The notes under the pieces: generated by a model
Databases searched by the model: none
The model's input: the letters and a program-made list of their open reading frames with translations, nothing else
What the model was told of the DNA's origin: nothing
Shown: in pieces, positions 45,487-54,389 of the stretch
Numbering within the stretch: position 1 is the first letter of the stretch
Layout of the letters: every line of letters starts with the position of its first letter
Position numbers and translations under genes: made by a program
From: Lysinibacillus pakistanensis
GTDB taxonomy: Bacteria > Bacillota > Bacilli > Bacillales_A > Planococcaceae
Reading direction: 5' to 3'
Assembly (NCBI RefSeq): GCF_030123245.1
Contig: NZ_CP126101.1
Location: 1,424,501-1,488,500, forward strand
DNA length: 64,000 nucleotides

Positions 45487-46341
45487 CTAGGCTGCCTTCT
45501 TTTTATTAAAGCTTTGTGTTAAACGGTCAATAATAATCGCGAAGATTACTAGACTCAAACCTGCTACAAATCCATTACCAACTTGTGTACGTTGTAGTGC
45601 AGTCAATACTTCACGACCAAGTCCAGGTGCGCCAATCATTGAGGCAACGACCACCATTGATAGTGAAAGCATAACGGTTTGGTTAATACCTGCCATGATT
45701 GTTGATTTTGCGAGTGGAATCTCCACTTTAAATAATTTTTGGCTAGCTGTACTACCGTAGGAATCTGCAGCTTCCACTAACTCTTTTGGAACCTGGCGAA
45801 TACCAAGATTTGTCATACGTACTGTTGGAGGTAATGCAAAAATAACAGATGCAAAGACACCAGGTACAATTCCGATGCCAAAGAAGGCAACTGCTGGAAT
45901 TAAATATACGAAGCCGGGCATTGTTTGCATAAAATCAAGTATGGGCTTAATAATATTTTCTGCTACATTCGATTTGGACATAAGGATGCCAAGTGGAATA
46001 CCAATAATAATTGAAATAATACTTGAGAAAAGTACAAGTGTAGTTGTTTCCATAAGATGTGACCATAAGCCTTGGTTATAAATAAATAGCAGGCCTATGA
46101 ATGAAAAAGCAGCAAGTCCAAATTTCTTGCCCGTGATAAAAAAGGCAAAGATGACGACAAGTACTATAAGAATAATGGCAGGAATGTTTATTAATAAATC
46201 AGTGACCTGATTCATGAGTAGTTTTCCAGATTTTTGAATAGCGTTAAATAACACTGAAAAATTACTCGTCAACCAGTCCATAGCTGATTCTACCCATGGA
46301 GCAAGTGGGATTGTTGGAATATTGTCTAAAAAATTATTCAT
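45487..46341 (-). CDS. opuAB: Glycine betaine ABC transporter permease OpuAB
   Basis: A 284-residue permease with about six to seven membrane helices and the binding-protein-dependent permease motif [41 protein letters not shown]. The frame runs up to 46419, but GAGGAGG is well placed for ATG 46341, matching OpuAB N-termini. It overlaps opuAA by 8 bases, indicating coupling. It forms the membrane channel of the osmolyte importer. Confidence 0.94.
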   Translation of the reverse strand: MNNFLDNIPTIPLAPWVESAMDWLTSNFSVLFNAIQKSGKLLMNQVTDLLINIPAIILIVLVVIFAFFITGKKFGLAAFSFIGLLFIYNQGLWSHLMETTTLVLFSSIISIIIGIPLGILMSKSNVAENIIKPILDFMQTMPGFVYLIPAVAFFGIGIVPGVFASVIFALPPTVRMTNLGIRQVPKELVEAADSYGSTASQKLFKVEIPLAKSTIMAGINQTVMLSLSMVVVASMIGAPGLGREVLTALQRTQVGNGFVAGLSLVIFAIIIDRLTQSFNKKKAA

Positions 46342-47533
46342 GTGTAACAGCCTCCTCATCGCTAGTTGATAATGCTTCGATGACAACACCACGAATGAGG
46401 ACTCCAAGTAAGCGCTCATCTTTTACAACTGCAATAGGAGTAGGAGAATTATGAATCAAACCCAAAATGTCCTGTAATAGCATATCTGGTGGAACGGTTA
46501 ATACCTCTGATTGAACAATGGCATGCACGGTTTGTTCATGCTTTTTTGCAGCTGCTAGGGCGTCATCAGCCGTAATATAGCCTTTTAAATGACGATTTTT
46601 GTCAACCGCCATTAGCAAACTAACAGCCTCTTGGCGCATTCTCTTAAGAGCTACAGCAGGACCATCTAAGTCAACATTGACATATACAGGCCGAACCATA
46701 ACATTTTCAGCAGTTAATACTTTAGAACGATCTACATCTTCCACGAAGGTTTTGACATAATCATTTGCTGGATTAGTTAAAATTTCTTCCCCTGTGCCAA
46801 TTTGAATAATGGAGCCATCCTTCATAATGGCAATACGATCTCCAATACGCAATGCCTCATTTAAATCATGGGTGATAAATAAAATGGTTTTCTTCAATGT
46901 TCGTTGTAAATCGAGTAATTCATCTTGCATTTCTTTCCGAATTAATGGATCAAGTGCTGAAAAGGCTTCATCCATTAGTAAGATTTCAGGATCATTGGCA
47001 AGTGCGCGTGCTAAACCAACACGTTGTTGCATACCACCTGATAATTGATTCGGATATTGGTCTTTATACGCGAGTAAGCCAGCATTTGCGAGTGCCTGTT
47101 CCGCTTTTGCTTGACGTTCTTCTTTTGAGATGCCTCTGATTTCAAGGCCATATTCGGTATTTTGAAGAAGTGTACGATGGGGGAATAAACCGAAGTTTTG
47201 AAAAACCATACTCATTTTGTTCCTTCTGACATTTCGTAAATTTTCTTTACCCATTGACGAAATATTTTCTCCATCGATATAAATGTTTCCACTGGTTGGT
47301 TCGATCAGTCGGTTTAAAAGCCGAATAAGTGTTGATTTCCCACTTCCTGATAATCCCATGATGACGAAAATTTCACCTTCATTTACTGTAAAGCTTGCAT
47401 CATAGACACCAACAGTTGCACCTGTTTCTTTTAAGATATCAGTCTTGCTTTTTTGTTGTTTGACGAGTTCTAATACTTGAGGAATATGCTTCCCAAAAAC
47501 TTTTGAAACATGCTCCACTTTTATTTTTTCCAT
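46334..47533 (-). CDS. opuAA: Glycine betaine ABC transporter ATPase OpuAA
   Basis: A 399-residue ATPase. Walker [11 protein letters not shown] loop, signature [16 protein letters not shown], Walker [15 protein letters not shown] and the switch His are intact. Two CBS domains fill the C-terminus (about 270-395); in OpuA-type transporters these sense ionic strength or nucleotides such as c-di-AMP. It is the first gene of opuA. Its start lies only 18 bases from the end of a dispersed repeat (copy E), so transcription must begin within or upstream of that repeat. Confidence 0.95.
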   Translation of the reverse strand: MEKIKVEHVSKVFGKHIPQVLELVKQQKSKTDILKETGATVGVYDASFTVNEGEIFVIMGLSGSGKSTLIRLLNRLIEPTSGNIYIDGENISSMGKENLRNVRRNKMSMVFQNFGLFPHRTLLQNTEYGLEIRGISKEERQAKAEQALANAGLLAYKDQYPNQLSGGMQQRVGLARALANDPEILLMDEAFSALDPLIRKEMQDELLDLQRTLKKTILFITHDLNEALRIGDRIAIMKDGSIIQIGTGEEILTNPANDYVKTFVEDVDRSKVLTAENVMVRPVYVNVDLDGPAVALKRMRQEAVSLLMAVDKNRHLKGYITADDALAAAKKHEQTVHAIVQSEVLTVPPDMLLQDILGLIHNSPTPIAVVKDERLLGVLIRGVVIEALSTSDEEAVTHE

Positions 47534-47550
47534 AGAACCACTCCTTTCGA

Positions 47551-47762
47551 TGAATAATTTAGCCTTGGCGTAAATGTGCTGTTACATAAATAAATATTTT
47601 GTCCGGTTTTGAATAGTGTCTGCATCATTCTTTTTTCTCAAATTCCGTGACATTTGCCAGAGACTATATCTTCATATCTGCATCTCATCACCTTTAGAGG
47701 TGGGAGTATTCTATAGCCGATATTTTACTTTCGCTACAAACATTTGCTGCATGAAGATAAAT
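47551..47762 (-). repeat. Dispersed structured repeat, copy E (upstream of opuAA)
   Basis: Read on the minus strand it has the head TTATCTTCATGCAGCAAATG, a CGAAAG word, CTCCCACCTCTA with a GGTGATGAG arm, the core AAATGTCACGGAATTT, and the tail ATTTACGCCAAGGCTAAATT. This is the A subfamily, more diverged. It occupies nearly all of the opuA upstream region and ends 18 bases before the start codon. Confidence 0.7.
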
Positions 47763-47852
47763 ACTATTTGAGGATAATGATACCCAAAAATAAACAAGTA
47801 ACAACTTAAGACTAACAAAGAGTTGTTACTTTTGTCAAATCGACAAACAAGA

Positions 47853-47897
47853 AAAAATCCGCTTGAACGCTGTGATATCAGCGCTTAGGCGGATTTT
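47853..47897 (-). terminator. Intrinsic terminator of the busR-like gene
   Basis: On the minus strand AAAATCCGC and GCGGATTTT enclose an inner AGCGCTG/CAGCGTT stem, followed by a T run. Confidence 0.85.
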
Positions 47898-48531
47898 AAT
47901 TTGGATATAAAAAGCTCTGAACACGAGCGAAACTTTCATCATTGCCAATAAAGTAAATAATATCACCTTCCTCAAACGAAACATATGGTCCAGGTGATAG
48001 TAATAATTCATTTCCTCGACGGATACCAACAATCGTACTAGATGTATTTTGCCAAAAATTCAAAGCTTGTACTGTTTGATGGATACAAGGACTTTCGGCA
48101 GTCATTTCTAATTGATAGGGGATAAACGGATTGACGGATCGGAAATGTTCTGTTCGACTAATCAGCTGTTTCGTTTTATCCTGTAGGTTCAATAATTCTT
48201 GATGCTGCTTTTGAATACTAATCATCAGCTCACTTTGTAGCTCATGGACAGATTGTACATCCTGAAATTGTCGGACAAAATGTGCTGCCTTTTCGTATGA
48301 TTTAATAATGACACCACTGCCTTTAGAAGCCTCTACAATTTCTAAGTCTTGTAAAACTGCGATAGCTCTTCTGGCTGTTTCTGCAGATACATTGTATTGA
48401 CTTGCAAGTGAGGATCTAGCATAAATTTTATCGCCAATACTATATTTTCTTTCTACAATTTTTGAAGCAAGATCGACCGCAATTTGCTGATATTTTGGCT
48501 GCTTCACCTGAACATTCTTTTCTAAGTTCAT
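47896..48531 (-). CDS. busR: BusR-like GntR-family regulator with RCK_C (TrkA_C) domain
   Basis: A 211-residue protein. The GntR winged helix (about 8-80) includes YSIGDKIYARSSLASQYNVSAETARRAIAVLQDLEIVEASKGSGVII. A helical linker follows, and then an RCK_C domain (about 125-205) with STIVGIRRGNELLLSPGPYVSFEEGDIIYFIGN. This domain pair defines BusR of lactococci and streptococci, which binds c-di-AMP and represses the betaine importer BusA/OpuA. Here it lies just upstream of opuA on the same strand. AAGGAAG sets ATG 48531. The function is inferred from architecture and context. Confidence 0.82.
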   Translation of the reverse strand: MNLEKNVQVKQPKYQQIAVDLASKIVERKYSIGDKIYARSSLASQYNVSAETARRAIAVLQDLEIVEASKGSGVIIKSYEKAAHFVRQFQDVQSVHELQSELMISIQKQHQELLNLQDKTKQLISRTEHFRSVNPFIPYQLEMTAESPCIHQTVQALNFWQNTSSTIVGIRRGNELLLSPGPYVSFEEGDIIYFIGNDESFARVQSFLYPN

Positions 48532-48685
48532 TCTAAACTTCCTTTCCATTACAATTACCTCAGCTTATTATAGACTAGCCTGCACAGAAAAAATAGCATC
48601 TCCATAAGCTATTAGTATATCATTAAAATGTCTTATAGCAGTTTTCGTTCCTATATATATTTAGCTATAGAATAGGATCAGTTAT

Positions 48686-48714
48686 TTGACAGTTTTTAGT
48701 TATTATTATAAACT
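48686..48714 (+). promoter_or_regulatory. Sigma-A promoter of the 48.8-52.3 kb cluster
   Basis: Perfect TTGACA (48686-48691), 17 bases, then TAAACT (48709-48714), about 87 bases before the first start codon. No FMN riboswitch lies in this leader. Confidence 0.6.
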
Positions 48715-48800
48715 AAGTTACGTTATGTAAGTAATGTGAAAATACACGTGCTCAGTTAGTGAAATGAACTAGCTGTTAACAATAGAAGGTTGGAGAAAAA

Positions 48801-49532
48801 ATGACAATTACAACAAAAGTTATGGATATAGTGAAAGATAAAATGATCATTGTACAACACTCTAAAACAGAAAATATTTGCTTAGTTGGACCAGTCAAGT
48901 TACCGGTGAAACAAGGTGATTTTTCAGCCATTTTCCAATGGTATAACTGGCTAAAATTGGATACAAGTTTATCGAAAGAAGAAATCATTGACGGTTTAGC
49001 TTCTGCTAATTTAGCTTTCTCACAACAATCATCGGTTCTTGTTTATGGTGATTTTACCCATACAGACGATGCTTTAATCCGGATGCATAGTATATGTCAT
49101 ACAGGTGACATCTTTGGCAGTCAGCGCTGTGACTGTGGCTATCAATTACATGAATCGATGAAAATGATTGTGGAGCATGGCTGTGGAGCTATTTTTTATT
49201 TAGCGGATCATGAGGGGCGTGGCATTGGTTTATTCTCCAAATCTCTTGCCTATTTATTACAAGAAGAGGGATTGGATACAGTTGAGGCTAATCATGCACT
49301 AGGCTTCTCAGACGATACTCGTTCCTATGAAGAAGCAATTACAGTATTAGGTGCCCTACGTTCAAAGCCAGTTACGCTTATTACGAATAATCCGAAAAAG
49401 CTTGCAGCATTACAGGCTCATGGCTTAGCAGCAGAAGGACATGTCCCATTATGGGGAGGTCTGACAGAAACAAACAGTTTTTATTTAAATACAAAAGTTG
49501 AAAAATCTGGACATATACGAGAAGAGAAGTGA
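48801..49532 (+). CDS. GTP cyclohydrolase II (RibA-type, stand-alone)
   Basis: A 243-residue single-domain GTP cyclohydrolase II. It hydrolyses GTP to 2,5-diamino-6-ribosylamino-4-pyrimidinone 5'-phosphate, formate and pyrophosphate. Zinc cysteines are Cys99, Cys110 and Cys112 (HTGDIFGSQRCDCG); the active loop is DHEGRGIGL (137-145), with VEANHALGF and ITNNPKK behind. It lacks the fused DHBP synthase domain of the usual Bacillus RibA. The partner ribD overlaps or abuts its end. Lack of an FMN riboswitch and of ribE/ribH suggests a pathway other than bulk riboflavin. Confidence 0.9.
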   Translation: MTITTKVMDIVKDKMIIVQHSKTENICLVGPVKLPVKQGDFSAIFQWYNWLKLDTSLSKEEIIDGLASANLAFSQQSSVLVYGDFTHTDDALIRMHSICHTGDIFGSQRCDCGYQLHESMKMIVEHGCGAIFYLADHEGRGIGLFSKSLAYLLQEEGLDTVEANHALGFSDDTRSYEEAITVLGALRSKPVTLITNNPKKLAALQAHGLAAEGHVPLWGGLTETNSFYLNTKVEKSGHIREEK

Positions 49533-49543
49533 GGTTGGCTGCG

Positions 49544-50653
49544 ATGACGACAGATGAGAAATATATGCAATTAGCACTGGATTTAGCCGCTAATGCAAGA
49601 GGCAATACGAATCCTAATCCACTTGTTGGGGCAGTAATCGTAAAAGACGGCATAATAGTAGGCACAGGCTTACACAGAAAAGCGGGTGAACCACATGCGG
49701 AGGTTCATGCTTTTCGTATGGCTGGAGAACATGCGAAAGGTGCCACACTTTATGTAACACTTGAGCCATGTTCACATTATGGAAAAACACCTCCTTGCGC
49801 GAATTTAGTGAAGGAGTCTGAAGTTAAGCGCGTTGTTGTTGCCATGCAAGATCCCAATCCAGCTGTTGCTGGACGTGGAATTCAGCTGCTACGTAATGCA
49901 GGGATTGAGGTAGCTGTGGGCGTATTAGAGGAACAGGCTCAACGCTTAAATGAACGTTTTATTCATAATATGTTAACAAAACGACCATTTATCATTTCAA
50001 AGTACGCGATGACATTAGATGGAAAAATCGCGACTCATACAGGACATTCTAAGTGGGTAACAGGTGAGGCGGCTCGTCAGGATGTTCATCATATTCGACA
50101 TCAAGTTGATGGGATTTTAGTTGGTGTTGGCACGGTGATAGCTGACAATCCTTCTTTGACAACAAGGTTACAAGAGGGATACGGGAAAAATCCGGTACGT
50201 ATCATTATGGATAGCACACTCCGCATTCCAGCACATGCTCATGTCCTAGATGTGAAAGAAGCTGACACGATTATTGTTTGTGATGAGGATGCAAGTTTAG
50301 AGAGAATAACAGCCTTACAAGAACAAGGTATAACTGTTATGAAAGTGCGCCGTAATCAACAGGGCCTTATGATTGATGATATGCTTGAAAAGCTCTATCA
50401 ATATGGTATTACTGATATTTTAGTGGAGGGTGGCAGCACTGTAAATGCCTCCTTTTTACAGCAGGGTGCCATTGATAAATATGTCATTTATATAGCACCA
50501 AAAGTTCTTGGAGGAAAATTATCCTTAACACCATTTGCTGGTCCAAATCCTTCAATTATGGATGCATCATGGGATGTTGAAGTTGCATCCTTTGATAAGA
50601 TTGGGCAGGATTTACGTATTATTGCTTATCCGAAAAAGGGTGAGGGCAAGTGA
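49544..50653 (+). CDS. ribD: RibD: pyrimidine deaminase/reductase
   Basis: A 369-residue bifunctional enzyme. The N-terminal deaminase has the zinc motifs HAEVHAF (51-57) and EPCSHYGKTPPC (Cys76, Cys85); the C-terminal reductase (about 150-365) has ISKYAMTLDGKIA, VGVGTVIADNPSLTTR and ILVEGGSTVNASFL. It would deaminate and reduce the GTP cyclohydrolase II product to 5-amino-6-ribitylaminouracil 5'-phosphate. GTG 49529 is an alternative start overlapping the previous gene. The next gene overlaps its stop. Confidence 0.93.
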   Translation: MTTDEKYMQLALDLAANARGNTNPNPLVGAVIVKDGIIVGTGLHRKAGEPHAEVHAFRMAGEHAKGATLYVTLEPCSHYGKTPPCANLVKESEVKRVVVAMQDPNPAVAGRGIQLLRNAGIEVAVGVLEEQAQRLNERFIHNMLTKRPFIISKYAMTLDGKIATHTGHSKWVTGEAARQDVHHIRHQVDGILVGVGTVIADNPSLTTRLQEGYGKNPVRIIMDSTLRIPAHAHVLDVKEADTIIVCDEDASLERITALQEQGITVMKVRRNQQGLMIDDMLEKLYQYGITDILVEGGSTVNASFLQQGAIDKYVIYIAPKVLGGKLSLTPFAGPNPSIMDASWDVEVASFDKIGQDLRIIAYPKKGEGK

Positions 50654-51735
50654 ATTATCAAGCCGATGTTTGTATCGTAGGCGCAGGGCCAGGTGGTGCA
50701 TTACTGTCCTATTTATTAGCCAAGAAAGGTCTCTCTGTCATATTATTAGAGCAAAATGCAGCACTTGGTCAGGCATTTCGTGGCGAGCATTTAAATGAGG
50801 AGGGGGAGGCTGTTTTGAAAAGTCATCAGCTTTTTGAAGCAGTCGAAGCACTCGGCATATTACGTATGGAGAAGCTTGAATATTATGCAGAAGGGAAAGC
50901 TTTTAAAACAATCTTTCCTGATGAAGCTGTTGGACATTTAGGGATTCATGTACCTCAAGCAAATTTATTACAGGGAATTTTACAAAAGGCACGGCAATTT
51001 CCTCATTTTTCATGCTCCCTACATACTAAAGTAACGCAGCTTCTAAAGGATTCTTCAGGTAGGTATATAGGCGTCGTAGCAAGAAAAGATGGGGAGACTA
51101 TTGAAATTGGTAGTCAATTGATTATTGGGGCTGACGGTCGTTATTCTACTATTCGTAAGCATGCACAAATTGATATTCAAAAGCGTAAGCATGGCTTTGA
51201 TTTACTTTGGGCAAAAATTCTGGCCCCACATGGCTGGGAGCCGTCTATAAAAATGGCCTTAATTGGAGATAAGCAGCTATCACTGTTTACACAGGTTGGT
51301 GGCTTTATTCAGATAGGGTGGAATATTGAGCAGGGAAGTTTTGCACAATTAAAAAAACAGGACTTTACTCCGTTTATCCATCAGCTTCCAGAGGCATTTC
51401 CGGAATTAGCAGACTCAGTAAGAACACAGATCACCTCTTGGCATGACTTTGTCTTGCTTGATGTTTTCAGTAGCCTTTGTGAAAGCTGGGGAACAAAAGG
51501 TATTGCTTTGCTAGGGGATGCTGTTCACACGATGACACCAACAGGGGCATTTGGTCTTAACAGTGCGTTAAAGGATGCAGATTGTTTAGCGTCGCTGTTA
51601 AAGAAAGAATCACTTACTCAATTCGATGTGAAAAAATTCCAGGGACTGCGCACGCTAGCTATTGAGGAAGTTTTGGCAAAACAACTAGAGAAAGAGCAGA
51701 CATTCGCGGCAAACTTTATCAACAAGGCGTCCTGA
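50650..51735 (+). CDS. FAD-dependent monooxygenase (UbiH/PHBH-type)
   Basis: A 361-residue flavoprotein. Rossmann motif GAGPGG (11-16), LIIGADGRYSTIRKHA (the DG motif) and GIALLGDAVHTMTPTGAFGLNSALKDA (the GD motif) define the class A aromatic-hydroxylase family. It starts at GTG 50650, four bases overlapping ribD. A hydroxylase in a pyrimidine-forming operon is not part of known riboflavin synthesis and implies oxidative tailoring of an intermediate or of an unrelated aromatic substrate. The substrate cannot be read from sequence. Confidence 0.88.
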   Translation: MNYQADVCIVGAGPGGALLSYLLAKKGLSVILLEQNAALGQAFRGEHLNEEGEAVLKSHQLFEAVEALGILRMEKLEYYAEGKAFKTIFPDEAVGHLGIHVPQANLLQGILQKARQFPHFSCSLHTKVTQLLKDSSGRYIGVVARKDGETIEIGSQLIIGADGRYSTIRKHAQIDIQKRKHGFDLLWAKILAPHGWEPSIKMALIGDKQLSLFTQVGGFIQIGWNIEQGSFAQLKKQDFTPFIHQLPEAFPELADSVRTQITSWHDFVLLDVFSSLCESWGTKGIALLGDAVHTMTPTGAFGLNSALKDADCLASLLKKESLTQFDVKKFQGLRTLAIEEVLAKQLEKEQTFAANFINKAS

Positions 51736-51751
51736 AAGGAAGAAAATAAAC

Positions 51752-52321
51752 ATGAAATTTGGCTTTGATATTGATGACACACTCATTAATTTACGTGCTC
51801 ACGCCTTTTCACTCTATAATCAAAAATTAGGTAAAAATATTCCGCAAGAAGTTTTTCAAGCATTGCAAAGGGTGGAGATTCATGAACCGTTTGGGTTAAC
51901 AGAAACAGAGGGGTCGACAATGTGGAATCACTCCATGGAGGAAATCTATTTTACAGACTGTCCTTCCTTTGAGGGAGCCCTTGAGACACTTCAATTGTTA
52001 GCACAGCAGGGACATGAAATTTATTACATTACATCTCGTCCAAAGCAGTACTGTGCACGCACAAGAGCATGGATGGTAGCACAGGGCTTCCCAATCAAAG
52101 ATAATCACTTTTTCTGTGGTATGCAGGATACAGAAAAAGTAGAGATTATTCAGAAGCTTGCCTTAGATGTCTATGTGGATGATAAACCAGCAGTGTTAGA
52201 AACACTTGGCAATGTAGCAACAAAAGTAATCTTAAAAAATCAATCCTATAATCAGCAAGTAGATTTGCCAAGATTGAATCATTGGAATGATTTCCTTAAA
52301 ATAATCCGTGTAAATAAATAA
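51752..52321 (+). CDS. HAD-family phosphatase (nucleotidase-like)
   Basis: A 189-residue HAD hydrolase. Catalytic motif 1 is FDIDDTLI (nucleophile Asp6, acid Asp8), motif 2 ITSRP, and motif 4 VYVDDKPAVLE. It resembles the 5'(3')-deoxyribonucleotidase/YqfW-type group. As the last gene of the operon it could remove the phosphate from the RibD product, a step carried out by HAD phosphatases in riboflavin synthesis. A terminator follows. Confidence 0.87.
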   Translation: MKFGFDIDDTLINLRAHAFSLYNQKLGKNIPQEVFQALQRVEIHEPFGLTETEGSTMWNHSMEEIYFTDCPSFEGALETLQLLAQQGHEIYYITSRPKQYCARTRAWMVAQGFPIKDNHFFCGMQDTEKVEIIQKLALDVYVDDKPAVLETLGNVATKVILKNQSYNQQVDLPRLNHWNDFLKIIRVNK

Positions 52322-52356
52322 AAAAATCCCGAATGAGCCCATTCGGGATTTTTTTA
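52322..52356. terminator. Bidirectional terminator
   Basis: AAATCCCGAATG and CATTCGGGATTT, 12-bp stem with T run, between convergent genes. Confidence 0.92.
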
Positions 52357-53121
52357 AAATAATTGTTTTTCAATTTCTAAACCAACGCTTTGAATAGTGT
52401 GGATTAGGTAATCTTCATCATAGTCATTGTATCGCACTTCAGGTATGACCAATGACACAGAGGCAATAATTTGCTCGGAAGCATTTAAAATCGGAGCGGA
52501 CAGCGAACATGCACCTCGTACACGTTCACTCCTGCTTTTTGCAAATCGTTGTTTACGAATTTGCAGTAATTCCTCCCAAAGCTGCTCTTTCGAAAGAATG
52601 GTTTCATCGGAAATTAGTTCAAGCTCAATACTCCCGATATAGTCCTCCGCATTTGACATAAAAGCGAGCAATGCTTTAGAAGAAGCTCCCGCATAAAGGG
52701 GAGAAGTGTCCCCAACGAACATCTTTGTTGAAAGCGGGTAGGTTGAATCATAGTTTAATATACAGCGTCTTTCCAATCCATCAATTATATTCATGGAAAC
52801 ACTCTCGCCAATTTCTTCATTTAATTTTTTTAAAATGGGCTCTGCAACAATAATTAGACTTGATTCTTCTTTAACTAAATTTCCTAAGTATAAAAGTGAA
52901 TGCCCCAATTGATAGCGCTTTGTACGTTCATCTTTATGTAGAAAACCTTCATACACAAAGGTAGAAACGAAGCGCTGTAAACTAGAGATGCTTATCCCTG
53001 TTTTTTTACTTAACTCGGTAAGAGAAAGGCTAGGTTCATCTTTTGTGAAAGCTTTTAATACTTTAATAGCTTTGTGCAGCGATGACATTGTATAGTTTTT
53101 TTCGAAAATCTCTTGATCCAT
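52354..53121 (-). CDS. IclR-family transcriptional regulator
   Basis: A 255-residue regulator: winged helix (about 10-75, with LSLTELSKKTGISISSLQRFVSTF) and an IclR ligand domain (GESVSMNIIDGLERRC, DTSPLYAGASSKALLAFM, GACSLSAPILNASEQIIASVSLV). It lies at the end of an acyl-CoA catabolic gene run on the same strand, about 110 bases after the CoA-transferase gene, so it is the likely pathway regulator responding to an intermediate. AGGTGTTGAG favours ATG 53121 over 53142. Confidence 0.9.
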   Translation of the reverse strand: MDQEIFEKNYTMSSLHKAIKVLKAFTKDEPSLSLTELSKKTGISISSLQRFVSTFVYEGFLHKDERTKRYQLGHSLLYLGNLVKEESSLIIVAEPILKKLNEEIGESVSMNIIDGLERRCILNYDSTYPLSTKMFVGDTSPLYAGASSKALLAFMSNAEDYIGSIELELISDETILSKEQLWEELLQIRKQRFAKSRSERVRGACSLSAPILNASEQIIASVSLVIPEVRYNDYDEDYLIHTIQSVGLEIEKQLF

Positions 53122-53229
53122 CTCAACACCTACTAAAATCATATTTACAGGATATCAGAAAATCTGCCCCTTTTGCTGAAGCTTTTATCTTAATAAGATA
53201 AAAATTACTTCTATTATAGCGTAAATTGA

Positions 53230-54369
53230 TTAGAGGAGAGAGGATTTTTGGAATTCGTTTGTGTGTTCTCCAAGTAACGGTGGTGCTAATTTGTATTGAA
53301 TATTTAAATTGGAAAATTTCAATGGGCTTTTTATAAACTTGATGGTCCCATATTGTTCGTGTTCTAGTTCACCAATCATATCACGTGCGATCAACTGAGG
53401 TTGTGCGAATGCCTCAGCAATCGTATTCACACGACCACCAGGAATTTTATACCGCTGCAATAATGTGATCCACTCATCCCGAGTTTTCGTAATTGTGACA
53501 TTAGCTATCATTTGTACAAGCTCAGCCTCATGCTGCTTACGAAGAGTATTTGATAAAAAGCGCGGATCCTTTGCCCATTCCTCATGTTTCAGCATCGTGC
53601 AAAACTTTTGAAATTGTCCATCTGTCCCAACACAAATCATTAAGGGACCATCTGCACATTGAAATACTTGATATGGGGCAACATTATTATGGCGATTCCC
53701 AAGACGCTGTGAGGAAAAGCCTGTATTTAAATAAGCACTTGCCACATTTGCTAAGCTACTCATTTGGACATCTAGTAAAGCTAAGTCAATAAATTGACCT
53801 TGATCAGTTAGGTCTCGTTGTCGTAAGGCAGCTAAAATACTAATCACAACATAATTAGACGTTAAAATATCTGCAATAGGTACACCCACCTTTGTTCCTT
53901 CACCCTCAGGGGAGCCGGTGACATGCATTAATCCACTCATTGCCTGAATAACTGGGTCAAAGCCAGGTTCATGTGCAAGAGGACCAGTTTGCCCAAACCC
54001 TGTGACTGCACAATAAATAAGACGTGGGTTAACTTTTTTCAGCTCCTCATAGCTTAGACCCATTCGTGCCATATCCCCAGTTTTAAAATTTTCAAGTACG
54101 ATATCTGCATCTTTGACAAGATCTTTAAATCTTTCTCTACCCTCTGTTGTTTTTAAGTCTAGTAGGATCGATTTTTTATTTCGGTTAGCACAGAGATAGT
54201 ACGTACTTTGTTCTTGAACAAACGGTCCCCAATCTCGCATACTATCGGAGCCATTTGGATGTTCAATGCGAATTACTTCTGCTCCTAAATCTGCCAACAT
54301 CATGGAGCCTGCAGGGGCAGCATAAACGCGTGATAAGTCCAGTACTCGAATATTTTCAAGAGGTTGCAT
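53230..54369 (-). CDS. Family III CoA-transferase (CaiB/BaiF)
   Basis: A 379-residue CoA-transferase: LENIRVLDLSRVYAAPAGSMMLADLGAEVIRIEHPNGSDSMRDWGPF at the start, ADIVLENFKTGDMARMGL, YCAVTGFGQTGPLAHEPGFDPVIQAMSGLM, and the catalytic Asp probably in VPIADILTSN. It would move CoA from a donor thioester to a carboxylic acid substrate. No acyl-CoA ligase is encoded nearby, so this enzyme is the likely activator of the pathway substrate. GGAGGAG before ATG 54369 sets the start. Confidence 0.92.
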   Translation of the reverse strand: MQPLENIRVLDLSRVYAAPAGSMMLADLGAEVIRIEHPNGSDSMRDWGPFVQEQSTYYLCANRNKKSILLDLKTTEGRERFKDLVKDADIVLENFKTGDMARMGLSYEELKKVNPRLIYCAVTGFGQTGPLAHEPGFDPVIQAMSGLMHVTGSPEGEGTKVGVPIADILTSNYVVISILAALRQRDLTDQGQFIDLALLDVQMSSLANVASAYLNTGFSSQRLGNRHNNVAPYQVFQCADGPLMICVGTDGQFQKFCTMLKHEEWAKDPRFLSNTLRKQHEAELVQMIANVTITKTRDEWITLLQRYKIPGGRVNTIAEAFAQPQLIARDMIGELEHEQYGTIKFIKSPLKFSNLNIQYKLAPPLLGEHTNEFQKSSLL

Positions 54370-54389
54370 CTTTTCTCCTCCTACACACA

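Noticed and set aside
48532..48800. FMN riboswitch before the GTP cyclohydrolase II gene
   Set aside because: None of the RFN blocks seen at 23367-23548 is present here.
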